Positions 27,681-40,939 of a DNA stretch of 64,000 nt are shown piece after piece (the first letter of the stretch is position 1; each line of letters starts with the position of its first letter). The stretch lies in assembly GCF_024713945.1 (NCBI RefSeq), contig NC_134679.1, forward strand, positions 1,803,001 to 1,867,000. The letters are read 5' to 3'. Both the position numbers and the translations under genes were made by a program. The notes under the pieces were generated by a model. The model was not told where the DNA came from. It did not search any database and worked only from the letters and a program-made list of their open reading frames with translations. The DNA comes from Dermatophagoides farinae. Lineage: Eukaryota > Arthropoda > Arachnida > Sarcoptiformes > Pyroglyphidae.

Positions 27681-29319
27681 CCAAACGGAAACGGATTCAG
27701 AATGTTTTCTCCTTTCATGAGATCGTTCCGAAGTTGATGAATATGAAGAATGTGTATATATCGATGATGATGATGATGTACTACGTGTTGATGACGATGA
27801 TCTACGATTATAATCTTGTCGTTTTCGTCGGGAACGACCATCTTCGGCCGATGATAATGAACAAGATTGTTGTCGATATCTTCTTCTACAATGATTATCA
27901 CTGTTCGAATGACGACGGCGATGATTATGTTGACGGTGATCAGATCGACTACGACAATGTGGATAGTGTCCACGATATTCATCGCCATTATCATAATCAT
28001 CATTAGAAATTCTACGTCGTTTAGATTTGTAACCATCGTTACCATTGTGATCATCACGTTTTCTACGATAATTCATTTTCATTGATGTGTACATTGTTGG
28101 ATTGGCATAACGTTGTCGCGACCGTGACGATGATCGGTTTCGGTATCGATAATCGGACCGATGTTTATTATGATTGTGATAATCGGAAATTGATGATGAT
28201 TGCTGTGAGCCAGCATCAAAATCTTGCGATGATTCGAATGAATCACTGTGATTATATCTTCGATCCCGTCGTCGACTATATGACGGTGATTGTTGTTGAC
28301 GTTTTCTGTAGTTTTCGCTAATTCGATATTTATTGACTACATCATCATCATAGCGGCTAGAATTATTGTAACGATGATTCCGATAATATTCTGTGTGAAT
28401 GAAAATTGTTTAGCTAAATTTGTCAATAAAAAAAAATTAAACGGAATGAATTACCTGAATTATTATTACGATTACGATGATTTTTATATGATGATGATGA
28501 AGATGAATATTTAGATGATGGATGATGATGATGATGATGATAATCAGACATGGTTGATGATGAATATGTTTGTGAATCATATGAACCACTATGTCCCATA
28601 CTGTTTAAACGATGATGACAATCATTGACATCACCATTGATTAATAACTTGGACGATGATGATGAATTTCTATCGTTACAACGTAGAATATGTTTCAATT
28701 TTCGTTTCGATTTACGAGTTAAGATGGTAGTTTTATTTTGCACCAAAGTCGAAATAGCTGATGTTAATCGTGATTTTTTAGTCACAATAGCCAAACCAGG
28801 AGATGATGGCTTCCGTTGTAATTGTTGACGTTGACGAATTCGACTTGAACGTCGAAGCAATTTACAATTGTCTGATGATTTCTTTAGATTTTTTTTTGTT
28901 TCAATTTTTCGTAATTGCTGTTGTCTAGTATGATTGGCAACATTCGAATCGTGGCGAATGACAATCTGTCTATGTTTAGTTGTAATAGTTTCTTTGTAGA
29001 AACGATTTTTCGTAATTATAGAATCGGTACGATTTCGTAATTGTTTTTTAGTTCTCACTGATGATGATGATGATGGTAATGATAATGATGATGGGGTTGG
29101 ATGTGGAAGGGGATGAGGTAGTGAAGATGATGATGGACTAAATATTGATTTGGTTTGATTATCGTGATCACTACTGCTACAATCGATTGAACAAGTTTGT
29201 ACTGTTTGTGGTGGTGGTGGTGGTGATGGCGGTGGTTGCTGCTGCTGCTGTATAAATTGCGAAGCTCCAACGATGACCAATCGTTTTGCGAATCTAACCA
29301 AACTATCCAAGATGAACAT
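27681..29319 (-). CDS. Doa: RS-rich N-terminal exon pair of the CLK/Doa kinase
   Basis: Exon 1 is 29319-28455 and exon 2 is 28390-27681. The 64-bp phase-1 intron has GTAATT and CACACAG ends, and the final donor is GTAAGT in phase 0. The pair encodes 525 residues. The first exon has Pro and Ser runs and then a basic Lys/Arg-rich region. The second is rich in Arg-Ser, Arg-Arg-Arg and Tyr-Arg pairs (CRSRSDHRQHNHRRRHSNSD), the usual composition of CLK N-termini that contact SR proteins. Joined to the kinase acceptor at 15512-15511 the isoform would be 933 aa and in frame throughout. The composition makes this the best candidate for the conventional full-length kinase, with a 12-kb intron. Confidence 0.7.
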
Positions 29320-30341
29320 GAATGATGATGATTCAATTGGTATGTAAATTGTCCTCACTGATGGTATATCCGCAAACAATCAATCAATCAATCAATCAAT
29401 CCATTGATAAATGCAAGAATTGTAAATGCAAATTCGAAATCCGGATTGCCCTGATCATATATGATATGTATTTATCATCATTATAATTGATAAGAATATG
29501 CTAATATTTTTTTTTATTGAAAATTCAAATCATTACTATTACCATTCTTGCATTCAAATTCCAATCATTCATAGAATTATGATTTGTTTTTGAGTTTGAA
29601 GATATTTATTCATTTATTATTTCAGAATTCAATCAACAAAAAAAAATATATGAAATGTAATGTTTAACAAGAAAAAAATTAAATATTCGATGCACAAGAC
29701 AATAGTTCAATTAATGAATATATATAGAATAACGATGAACAGAATGAACACACACGTTGTTGCATGTAAACCAAATTGTTTGTTTAGTTGATTGGTTCCA
29801 AATAATATCATTGGTTGAATTGAAAATAATCGGCTCAATGATCGCGATGATGTAATCATCAAACAAAAAATTGGATGATCCTTGTTGATGTCAATGATTT
29901 AAGTGAAGAACATTCTGGAACAGTTGATAATTTCTGCTTTATTAATTGTATGATCATGAATTGAATCGAATTTCACAATTTTTTTTCCAATAAATATCAC
30001 ACGACACATAAATGAACAAATTAAAATTATCATCATCCACAACGAACAACAGACCAACACGATTTCGGCAATAGTGCTGCCATCATTGCCATACATTCAA
30101 TGTATTGAATTGTTATTGTTATTTGTTCGGGTGAGCTTTTTTTTTTTTTTTTTTGCTAAACACATCAACACACACACAGTGAGTATTCCGGTTTTTTTTT
30201 CTCGTTGCTCTTTTTCGATTCAGACATGCGCGTGCATAATAATAATAGAAATAATTTCACGAAACACAAATAGATGGCACAGTGTGTTTATTTTTTTTTT
30301 TTTTTTTTTGAAAATTTTATCATCATCATCATCCACCACCA
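29320..30341. other. Intergenic and probable kinase 5' region
   Basis: No gene seen. An (ATCA)n run lies at about 29380-29402 and a T homopolymer near 30136-30154. It includes the 5' side of the RS-rich kinase exon and the 3' flank of the next minus-strand gene. Confidence 0.4.
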
Positions 30342-30784
30342 TCAATACATTTTCGTTGGTAGTACGCCAAATTTTCGAACACCAACCTTTGACTTTGAAT
30401 GTCGTTCACTAGTATCGGCTTGTGTTAAAACCAATCGTCTTAGATTTAATTTCAATGGTTTTGTAATACGAAAATCCAATGATGATCTCAATGCTAATGG
30501 TGTTTGTTCATCATTGTTTTTCATTTTATTCTTATCTTTATTATGTTTGTAAAATTTCGAACAAAAACGACTTAGAAGCTGTAAATGTTGAATTAAACGA
30601 TACCAGCCATCAAAATACCAAAGAACGAATGGACCATAAACGAGTATTAACAATGTCAAACTGATCAACAAGTACGCTGTTTTAGGAGAAAAATAATATA
30701 ATGAAAAATTTGAAGCAAAACAAAATGTCAACCTTGTTGATCAGTCCCTGCCAGGGCTAGATTGTGAAAGAATCCTAAATCCAT
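30342..30784 (-). CDS. Small single-pass membrane protein, unknown
   Basis: Exon 1 (30784-30733) and exon 2 (30676-30342) are joined by a 56-bp phase-1 intron, giving 128 aa. The N-terminal 18 residues (MDLGFFHNLALAGTDQQ) are followed by one long hydrophobic segment (YLLISLTLLILVYGPFVLWY) and a Trp/Tyr-rich juxtamembrane stretch, then a basic, polar C-terminal tail of about 75 residues. The family was not recognised. It ends about 280 bp from the 3' end of STAM-like gene exons on the same strand. Confidence 0.65.
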
Positions 30785-31066
30785 TCGCAATCGAACAATG
30801 AAACAAATACATTTTATATATATGTCAATTAAGTTTTCAATTTTTTTTAATTAAATAAATGTGTGTATGTGTGTCGGGTTGTATATAACTCGAATAACTC
30901 GGATAGCCAATCAATTTGGTGTAAGTGTATGGTGATATTGCAAAAATTTACAAATCCATATCTATAGAAAAACAATCTGAATATTTTGAAAAAGAAAAGA
31001 GGATTAAATCAATTCTGGACTGTTCACAACAAAAAAAAGGAAGGGGTTTGTATTTAAGTGTCGAAT

Positions 31067-33128
31067 TTAGAGAAGATTCGGCACGGCTGTTGCCTGTGGG
31101 GTTGGTGTTGCTACCGCGGATGTCATCGGTTGACTGGTCATTACTGCTGATGACTGCTGCGAGATGTGATGTTGGTGTGAAGAAATCATGATTTGCCCAC
31201 CTGGAGATGTTGCTGTCGCTGTTGATGCTGATGCCATCATCATTTGTGGTATTTGAGTATGTTGATTCATATGATTCACATCCGAATGTTGATAGACACC
31301 GTGTTGGGGAATTGTATATGGGGATTGATAGACCGGTTGTGTGCCATAAGACACTGGTATCGAGCCTGTAGCCGCCGGTGTTGACATCGTCGACGATATT
31401 GTCGCTTGTGAATAATAATTTCCAGGTTGAGCTTCAACGGTCGTTGGTTGTGGTTGCGATTGTTGTAGATAAGATTGCGGCAAAACACCGTTGACCATTG
31501 GAAATTGTGGTTGACCCGTGGCCGCCGTGTATGGATTCATTGATTGCGACTGAATCTGCATTGAAGCCATCTGTTCCATGAGAAAACTTTCCTTCATTAA
31601 ATCATGATAAAGATTCAATGCAGATGATAGCTGTTGATTCAATGATGTGAGCCTGGCATTCATTTTATCAATCGATTCCATTTGTTGATCAATCAATGGC
31701 ATCATTGCCGAGCATTGTTCTAAAAAGAAAGTTTATAAATAAATAACATGTCAACATATGGTGATAGAAATCTAAAAGTACCCTCTGATCGTAACAATTC
31801 GTCCGGATCATCAAATGATTTTGGATCAGCTTCTTGTAGCATTGACATTAGCTCATCTATTTTGCCCTCATCAATCGTAACATCTTCTGGTTTGATTTCA
31901 TCTTTATCCACTTTGACAACTTTCACCTCTTCATTAAATTGCACTTTTTTCGATTCCGAATTCTTTGTTGTTGTAATATCTGTCCATAGCAAAAAAAAAT
32001 GGTTGAAAAAAGAAAATAAAATTGTTTCAACTTACAAGACTCTGGTTCAGCATTTAGATCGGTCGAAACAAAATTAGCTGGAAATAAGCCTTCCCCACGA
32101 TGATTAGAGCCTTTCCACCAATTAGCATCGGATGAATCGGTAACCAGAATGATCTCACCAGCTTTGAATGTCAGTTCATTATCTTCGGCTGCTTCGAAAT
32201 CATATATGGCTCGAGCTTTGATAGGTTCTTTTGCCTCTGATGATTTATTCGTCGTAGACGCTGTTGTGTTATTCATGTCGGACATGTTGAATGATGGATA
32301 AAGTGATGATGTTGTCGTTGTTGTCGAATGATGATTGGTCGATGAACTAGATGATGATGACGTTGTTGTACTTACTGGTGCAGTGTCGTTAGTTTTGATA
32401 CCTCGTTTTTTCGCTTCTTGTATGGATAATTCGATAGCTTTAGCTAGCTGAGCTTCCTCTTCAGCATTGGCAACGTAATCAGGATTTTTCAACATTGTTT
32501 CGTCCGGAACTGATGATTTACGTTTCGATGGTTCGGATGAATGAAATGATATACCTTCGGATTTTAATTTTTCATATAATGACGGTATCAGATTAAGCTG
32601 TGGATCTTTCTTAAAATCTTTCGATTGGGCCCATTTTTTCAACAATAAACGTGTACGTTCAGAAACTTTTGGATGAATATTTTTGCCACCACGAATTAAC
32701 CGTAAAAGTTCAGCCTCAAAATCACGAGAACAAACTTCTAAATGAAAACGTTTACCACAATTGCTTACCAATGAATCGAGAAGCTAATAATAATGAAAAA
32801 TGTTGTTGTAGAAAAAAAAATTGTCACATCATTCACCAATTTACTAACTGTTAATGTTTGTAGAATAACCCAAGGAACATCGGAATATAGACGATTGATA
32901 ATCGAACGCATACAATCTTTTGGTCCGTTTTGTTCGACAGCAACACGATCATTTATCTCCAATATTTGTTGCCAATCTTCCGATGTATTCTGATCCGATG
33001 TTGCTTTCTCTGTTTCATATGGTGAAAAGAAATGAAAATATTTTTTCATTATAAAGATGGCAAAAAAGAAACATACCAACTAAAGGATCATATGGTGATG
33101 TTTTAATGGCACTTAGAATACTAAGCAT
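31067..33128 (-). CDS. STAM: STAM, ESCRT-0 adaptor (VHS-UIM-SH3-GAT)
   Basis: Five exons, 33128-33077, 33009-32849, 32783-32036, 31979-31782 and 31719-31067, give 603 aa with consistent phases. Domains in order: VHS, residues about 5-145, including VSNCGKRFHLEVCSRDF; a ubiquitin-interacting motif about 178-197 (AQLAKAIELSIQEA); SH3 about 260-312 (ALYDF-like AIYDFEAAEDNELTF, then ANWWKG and GLFPANFV); a GAT-type helical region about 330-415; and a Gln/Pro/Ser-rich tail. STAM pairs with HRS on early endosomes to sort ubiquitinated receptors. The VHS, UIM and SH3 order is diagnostic, and the length is close to animal STAM proteins. Confidence 0.95.
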
Positions 33129-33907
33129 ATTATTTATCAAAATCAAAACTATTACAATTTTCGAAAACCACAAATTTAGAGGCGTTTTTTTCCACTCAAT
33201 TATTAAATTATTATTATGAAAACCAGAAAATGTAGCTGAATTGAATGGAATTAATTTACACAATTAATTCAATCAATTATATAATGTTATTATTATTATT
33301 ATTATTATTGTGATGATGACGAACCTGACGATGAAAGTTCGTTTAATAATTTTTTCTCTTCACTTTGTGTAGTTTAAATGATGATGATGAAAAAAAACGA
33401 TCAATTCCAAGTTTTCGAAATTTTGATTATGATGATGATGATTATCACAAACACACATACACAAAATCAACACCTTTGTTCAGCAATCTCAGAATGAATT
33501 CGAAAATGAGTATATATGGACAATGACAAACAACAACAACAAAAGGCAAAGGAGAAAAGACTGTCTATCATTTGTTGTTGTCATCGACAAACAAATCCAA
33601 CGTATATGATAATGTGATTATGATAATAGCACCATTAATAAATCAACACCATCATCAATGATAAATCAGAACATCAAACTTCAGTTTGGAGAGTGTAAAA
33701 AAACTCAAAAAAAAAACAAAATCAACTGAGTCATCACCCAATCATCATCGCAATATTGCGATTGTTTCATTTTATGTCCAGCAGCTGCAAAGCTAGATCG
33801 AAAGCTGTATCGAAAGCCGTACACAGAGAACGTTATGAATAAGTTTAAAAAAAAAAAAATTTTTAATTTTCCAGCTATAGTAAATTGAAACAAATCTACT
33901 ATCTATT
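33129..33907. other. Intergenic, no gene seen
   Basis: 5' side of STAM and 3' side of the next minus-strand gene. It contains an (ATT)n run near 33288-33309 and no coding signal. Confidence 0.45.
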
Positions 33908-34983
33908 TTAAAGTTTCCATTTGTTTTTGATCACATCACATGTCAATTGAGATACTTTACAAACGGAATCTGATTCCAATATGAATGCATGTTCCATTTG
34001 TCCTAAACAAAGTCGAATGTCTAACTTGTCTTGAAAATTTTCAAATTTTCGCCTTAGTTTATGATAACGATCTACCGGTGCCCATGGATCCGATTCACTG
34101 TAAAACATTGATAAATTTGATGCATTCGCTTCGATTATATTCAATTTTGGCTCCAAAACCTGAACTAATTCTTCCGAAGCCATCATAGTGACTGCACGAA
34201 CACAATAAGGATCCAATAGATTGGTTGCCGAACGCACAACCGAGTCCAAACATTCATTTCCATTCAATAGTAGGTATGCTTTGATCAATTGTTCTTTTCT
34301 CTCTGAACTGAGAATCGAATTGAAGAGATAAGCCAATGCCAACACAGGATAAAGAAGAAATTTTATGAAAAAATGAGTTAATCGCCCGGATTTGGTATCA
34401 CCAATGGAATCGATAGTCGGATAGAGCAAAATCGAATGATCAACCTAATAGATCAATTTAGAATGTTAATAAAGATTTCTCATCAAAACCTGACTGACCA
34501 TTTTAGCGATATCCGAATAACGATCCAACAGTTCGAGTATAATATAGCATCCAATCGAATGACCAATCAAAATGATTCTCGTCGATGGTTCGATATGATT
34601 CTGGATAAATTGAGCTTTATGAACAATTTGGGCTTCTAGTCCAAACAGCTGAGAATTCATTTGGGGTCTTGAATAGCCAGCAGGGATGCAATTATGGCCA
34701 GCATGTGATAAACCAATCAACGGGATTTTCATCTCCAAATAAAGTGTGGAAAAATAATCGGTATAATATTCAATTTCACCAGGATTGCCTGTCATTGTGA
34801 TTAGAATGACCAATATATATGAAATATATAGTAAACAAAATCAAACCGATTACCTGATATCATCAGGATCAATTGTTTTTTGTTAAATTTTTCATTTCGA
34901 TCCAGCCAACCAATTTCATCGTCATAGACTAGAATTTTCGTCGGAACATGATTAACTTGAATAAATTTCATTTCAGTTTTCAT
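33908..34983 (-). CDS. LDAH: Lipid droplet-associated hydrolase (LDAH)
   Basis: Exons 34983-34854, 34788-34490 and 34444-33908 (phases 1 and 0) give 321 aa, almost the length of human LDAH. The oxyanion region ISGNPG is formed across the first splice site, the nucleophile elbow is GHSIG (Ser about 121), and a late acidic segment (SDPWAPVDRY) and GQMEHAF supply candidate catalytic Asp and His. It is an alpha/beta hydrolase with a hydrophobic hairpin-like stretch (FIKFLLYPVLALAYLF) that would fit association with lipid droplets. LDAH affects droplet turnover; its substrate is still debated. No odd features were seen. Confidence 0.93.
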
Positions 34984-36292
34984 TTTGCTTCATTACAATG
35001 ATTATTATGATGAGTACGCGTTTTATTTATAAATCCATGTGAAAATTGAAATGTAAATAAAAAAATCAATTAGCTGTTTGATTGGATAAATCAAATCTCA
35101 ATGACAATCATTGATGAGCGATGAATTATAATTTTGCTATGCCCAGCTGTTTGTTACATGCGTATTATATACAGTTGACAATTTTTTTTTTTTTGATTTT
35201 ATACTCCTGTCAGGAAGCAGCTATTTTTCTACCATAACTTTTACTAACTACTAAGATTTTTTCAACAATAAAAAGCTTAAAAATTAAGGGTAATAATTAC
35301 ATCATCATCATCACATACATTTATGATAATGATGTGATGCTGATCATTTGCATTCATGTGTGGCTATATTGTATATATCCAAATTGATACACACACACAA
35401 ACAATGAGATTGACACACAAAAATACACAGGGACAACCATAATGATGATGATGACTTTTGTCTTCAATAGTAAATGGTAGAAAATTTTCAACCTGTTGTT
35501 GTTATCATCATCATATAATTACTGTCGTATTCTATTCTTGAAAAGAAAAGGAAAATTCATTGTTGTTGTTGCTGCTGTTGTTGCTGTTATAAATTTCATT
35601 TGAAACTTTTTTCAAATAAAATTAAATAAAAAAAAAAAATTTCCCGAACAAATAAACACCATGATGATGAACTACACACATTGCATACGGTGAGTTATGG
35701 TAGCTATATAGCTATGGTCAAGGCTTATACATTAAGTGCCATCTGAATATTGTTTATCTCTGGGAATATTTATAACTTTCAATATATGTGTGAAAAAAAA
35801 ATTCGAATATATCACCCACATGCATAGATTGGTGTTATTTTTTGCATCTATTAGATCCATATTGAAATTCCAATTGAAATACTACTTGAAATATGTGAAA
35901 ATGAAAAACGACATTTTTGATATTAATCTCTTAACAATCTGTGAATTGTTTGCACGATCCGTTAGATCTGTTTTCAGATACAATCATCATATTATATAGA
36001 TGATCGCCATCTGAAAATGACCTGAATTCATTTTCATTTTTCCCATTGGCTAACATAGATCTCATCATCATTGTTGATAACATAATATTTATTGTATATA
36101 AAATACAATTATCTATTATGTTGAAATGAATTTTTCACTTTTATTATTATCATCATCATCATTATATGATTGAAATAACAAAAAAAAAATTTAAATTTTC
36201 CTTGAGAATTACAATGCCATGCCACCCACACAAATTGAATGAGAAAAAAATTATTAATATTTTAAAACACAAGGGGTTTAATAGATCATGAA
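34984..36292. other. Intergenic, no gene seen
   Basis: About 1.3 kb of AT-rich sequence with (GTT)n/(GCT)n near 35560-35590 and ATC/GAT trinucleotide runs. No coding frame could be supported. Confidence 0.45.
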
Positions 36293-37793
36293 TCATGCAC
36301 GTAACAGATCAAATTGTTGATGACAATCGACATTATGTTGCCAATCACAATTAGAGCTACGTTCATTGAAACGTGTTCCAGTTGGACATTCGAAACGAAA
36401 TCTTTCACGTCGATGACCACTACAATGATAATATGCCTGGCAATCTGAACTTAGATCGGCAAAAAAACCGCTTACATTATCGGGACATTGAAATGTCCAG
36501 GTTTTCGGATTGATTTTGATTGTTGAATTGAACTCGAACCCAAATAAACTGTTGATTGATCTTGGCAGCAAATCCCAATCCATGTCATTCATTCGTCGGG
36601 ATTCTTCCATCAAATGTTGGTGTTGATCATCGATTTCCATTCGAGTTTCACCACTTTCATTATTAAATTGATGATGATCAATTGGTTCAAGTTCGGTGGA
36701 TTCAGAATTATTATTATTCTCTTCACTGGTTATACCGTGCGAAACGTTTTCCTCATTTGTAGTAGCTGTTGTATTAGATATCGGATCGACGGCCAAGATT
36801 TCACCGGCTTCAGGATGTGGTTGCGATGATCGAAGCTGCATCAATTGTTTCCATGCTTCACGGTTATTCATCTGAATTGTTTGAGCAAATTTTTGACCTT
36901 TGATTTTCTCCGAACGTTGTCCCGGTTTCAGACTTGAATTCGTTCTCGTTTGCTGATCAAAATAGTCGAGATTTTCATCACGATTTTCGACGACTAATTG
37001 ATCAGCGTAATCAACATCTATTCGATTATGATCCGGTATTGTTGTTGCTGTTGTAGTAGTAGTTATCGTTGGTAATGTTGTTGTGGTAGTTGTTATTGTG
37101 GGCGGAGGTGTAGTCGGTATCGTAGTCAATGCTAATGACTTTGTCTTTAATTTTTCCATCGATTCTTCCACCTGTGTGAGATGACGTTTCGATTCGGCCA
37201 ATCGAGTTTGAATCAATTCTCGGATCCAATCATATGAATTGGATGCTGATAATGGTGATTCCGTTTGTGGATATGAAATAAAGAAAGGCTGTGAACGTGC
37301 AAAATTATTATGATATGAGCTTGTTGTTGTCGTTGTCGGGAAATTGATATGGAATCCTGGACGTTTGACGAATTGCTGTCGAAAATGGTTGATGATCAAA
37401 ATAATTATATTGACCATGTCTTGGCTGTTGATGATGAAGATAATTGGCCGAACTAGTACGGAATGTATTGAAAGAATTGGTCGATTGTGATTGTGAACGC
37501 GATGATGATGATGGTGATGATGGTGATATCGACCAATATGTTCTCGTTGGCATCACTTTCAATGGTATCGATGGTGTTGTCATAGTTTGTTGTGATCGGC
37601 CAAATATTTTGTCCCTCCAATCCGGTTCAAGAGCTTAAATTAAAATTAATAAATTAATGAGAATTATTATTATTATGATTAAAGCAAAAAACTTGGAAAA
37701 CTAACCATGACTATTGGTGATTATCATGAATATTATCATTAACCATAATGACATAATAACAATGATGATCGAATGAAATAATCGTATCATCAT
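36293..37793 (-). CDS. Secreted chitin-binding (CBM14) protein with a frame break
   Basis: Exon 1 (37793-37706) encodes a strongly hydrophobic signal peptide (MMIRLFHSIIIVIMSLWLM). After a 72-bp phase-1 intron, exon 2 starts at 37633 (LEPDWRDKIFGRS) and continues in one frame to a stop at 37308. The rest of the protein reads in another frame from about 37417 to the stop at 36293. A single extra base in the A run 37382-37385 would explain the switch; no good intron does. The long middle is Ser/Thr-rich with Thr runs, typical of O-glycosylated linkers. The C-terminus has one six-cysteine peritrophin-A domain (FQCPDNVSGFF, DCQAYYHC, FECPTGTRFN, NCDW). It probably belongs to cuticle or peritrophic matrix. 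Confidence 0.8.
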
Positions 37794-39166
37794 GATCAAA
37801 AGGGTTCAAGTCAAACAAACAAACAAACAAATGGCTATTGGATTAGAAAAAATTTTGAATTTCAATCCAATATATCATGTGAAGAATGAATGAAAAAGAA
37901 TGTCAACTGGGTATATATCATCTTTATCCTTTTGAAGACAAGACGGATCTATTCAAAAGAGAAAGTTTTTGTTTTCTCAAACACAATGTTGGCCAACAAC
38001 AAAGACGATTTTCACATTGTTTGTGTGTGTGTGAGAGAAAGTATTTTTCTCTTTATATCAGAAAAATTGTGCCCGACTAAGAAAATATGAATTTTTGACA
38101 ATCGGATTTTAAAAAAAATCAAGAAAATCCTGGATGGCCATGTGATGAATATTGAATTGTCAATGTTGTTCCTAAATTCACAAACATGAATCCAGAAAAC
38201 AAAACAAAACAAAACAAAAAGGAAATGATGAATGAACATGAATTTGAATTCTTTTTTTCTTCATTCATCATTAAATGAGTAAAAGTGAGAAAAAATGCTT
38301 TTGTCAAATTGCCAGTGTCATCGTTTTTCATTATTTAAACCCAATCAAATGTTCATTCATTCATTCATTGAACAAATTTAAAACTTTAAGAAATAATAAA
38401 GATTAGAAGAAAAAAGAATGGCCATTCGTCACTTTGCCTTATCGCGTTTATTCATTCATAAAAATTATTGTTCATGCATTAGCAAGCATTGCACATTGGA
38501 TATAATTTTGTGAAAAAAATGGCCAAATTTATTCAAAATTTAACAACAACAACAACAACAACAATCTGTTATTTGTCATTAAATTGATCATCATAATTTG
38601 TCATAAAAAAAACAATGATAAAGATGACATGTAATCTTGTCACATTTTGACGAAATGTTTGTTTTGTTTTTTTTGAAACAAACAAAAAAATTGTTTGTTT
38701 GTTTACAAAACAATAAGATATGACTATTTTTATGATTTAAATTTTTCTTTCCAAATGGTGATGATGAGAACATTATATTGATGAATATATCCCATTCAAT
38801 TTGATTCGATTCGTCAACAAACAAAACGACAGCAACGAACTTTCTTATTATATTATTATGATGATGATGATGAATGTATCCAGGAAGCGGTTAATGTTAA
38901 TGGATGAAATGAAATGAAAAAAAAAATTTAAATGGCAATTACATGCCATCAACACAACAGACACGTACTAATGTACCTATTTGGTTATTATTATTATTAT
39001 TATTTATAATAAGCTAGCATTTTTAAACTGTCCAGTCAGTTAATCACATTTCACATTCACATTTTTATATATAATAATGATGATAATGATGATGATGATC
39101 AAAAGTTTTTTAAAAATTAAAATTAAATTAAATTAAATTACGTTAATTATTTTCTAAATGATAGTA
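37794..39166. other. Intergenic, no gene seen
   Basis: AT-rich 1.4 kb with (AAC)n near 38543-38562, (AAAAC)n near 38199-38218 and (ATT)n near 38986-39004. No supported gene. It includes the 3' flank of the desaturase gene. Confidence 0.45.
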
Positions 39167-40379
39167 TTATGGCCACTGATTTTCGATATGAAAATAAAGA
39201 TAATATAAATATGAAATGAATCTTCGATAGATGTATAGGGCCAATATAGGTGAAAATAACATAAACAATATGGTCAATGGTGTATGACGCCACCATGATA
39301 GTTGATGTTGTTGTTGATAAAGACCATATAATTGTACATTACCTGTACGTTGTACACGTTTAGCCACTGTTTGATGATCCACTTTTTTACGATTTTTCAC
39401 CATACCTAACCATGATAGAAAATCAATGGTCATTGTTGTAAAATTAATATCATTCAACCAGGTCATTTCGGATGCAGAATAATCGAATGGAAAGATATGA
39501 TGATAATTGTGGTAACCTTCACCAAGTGCTACAATCTCGACCAATTTACATTCAACTGGCTGGATTCCATTATCATATGGACGATTTCCCCAGAGATGTG
39601 CCGCACTGTTCACCAACCATGTAGCATGCTATTGATAATTCATTAATTATTAGTAAATCATTCATTAGTGGATTAATAGAAATATGTATTACCAATAGTA
39701 AAGTATATCTAGTCATCGAAGCAAATATGGATATGATTGGATTTTCATTCCAACAAACGCAAGGAATAATTGATGGCAATATAAAGGTGAATAATGTGGC
39801 CAATGGTTTATAATAACGACGTTGAAATTGCACAACTGGATCATCGGCAATATCTTTGAGAGAAACAGTTCGACCTTTATTTTTGACTTCAGGATGTTTA
39901 CGACACAATAACCATCCGATATGAGCAAAGAAGAATCCACGTCGTGAATTATGAGGATCAGCATCGGTTTCGGAAAATTTATGATGGACACGATGATCGC
40001 GGCTCCATTCAAGTATATCATTTTGTAGGGCACCACAGTTGAAGAGCATTAGAATGATACGAAGTGTTGTTGTCGCTTCATATGATCGATGAGCCCATAA
40101 TCGATGTGCACCGGCTGTAATGCCTAAACCAGTGAGAATAAGGTACAGATAATTGAACATGACGGTTCGATATCGGGCATGAAATATGCCCAAATATCCA
40201 CCATAAACACTAGCCACATGTAATATGATCATTAAAAATATATTTCGCCACACAATCTCCATACAATATGATGATGGACATTTGTCATCGATTGTTGAAT
40301 TTGCCATTTCCGGCGGTGGATTAGGTTTTGATTTTGAAACCACACGATTACAATGACCATTTTCATTGTCAGCTGTCAT
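39167..40379 (-). CDS. Acyl-CoA delta-9 desaturase
   Basis: Two exons, 40379-39693 and 39628-39167, with a 64-bp phase-0 intron, give 382 aa. All three histidine boxes of membrane desaturases are present: HRLWAH (about residues 92-97), HRVHH (129-133) and HNYHH (269-273), plus NSAAHLWG. These hold the di-iron centre. Four hydrophobic segments fit an ER membrane enzyme that introduces a double bond into stearoyl- or palmitoyl-CoA with cytochrome b5. The length and box spacing match animal SCD and insect Desat enzymes. The last 50 residues are less conserved. No odd features were seen. Confidence 0.95.
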
Positions 40380-40939
40380 TGTTCTTGCCAGTCATCAATA
40401 GTAATATGGAATGACCATAAAAAAAAATAAAATGAATAATGATTGTCAATTCAAGGAAACCATGTCTAGGCCATTATTCCGAATGAATTGAATTGAAAAG
40501 AAATAAATTCACTGGATGGGTTCACTAGTCACGATTTTATAGTCATCATTATAACACTATTTACATCCAAGTAAATTGAGGAAAATGAGAAAAAATGAAA
40601 TGAAATAAAATGAAATCAAGATCGACGATTGGAATGTAAGGAAGGGTGAAAAATAATGACTAATGGCACATTGAACGATCATATAGATTCAAATCAATGA
40701 TCGTTAAATTAAGAAGGAAAAAAATTTAATTCATCAAACAAGGAAAAATATGGTCATTTCCATCAATCAATAATGGTCATAACCATGGCTATAGCTCATG
40801 ACAATAGCAAAAACAAAAAGCATCATCATTTTAGTTTATTATGAAAAGCGCAAGCGCTTTATGAATTTTTATGTTCCATTTGGAACCGCTTTATTTCAGT
40901 TATCATCAAATCTTTCAATAAAATGTCATTATTATTGTG
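40380..40939. other. Intergenic with poly(A) signal of the hexokinase gene
   Basis: TTTATT at 40890-40895 is AATAAA on the minus strand, about 45 bp beyond the hexokinase stop. The remainder is the 5' flank of the desaturase gene; no gene was seen. Confidence 0.5.

Noticed and set aside
27677-28514. Several plus-strand frames of 70-90 residues
   Set aside because: They are antisense to the RS-rich exons; their Met/Ile/Asp bias is explained by the codons of the real frame.
29380-29402. Short ATCA tandem repeat considered as a CRISPR-like or telomeric array
   Set aside because: It is a plain tetranucleotide microsatellite without spacers and does not match arthropod telomere TTAGG.
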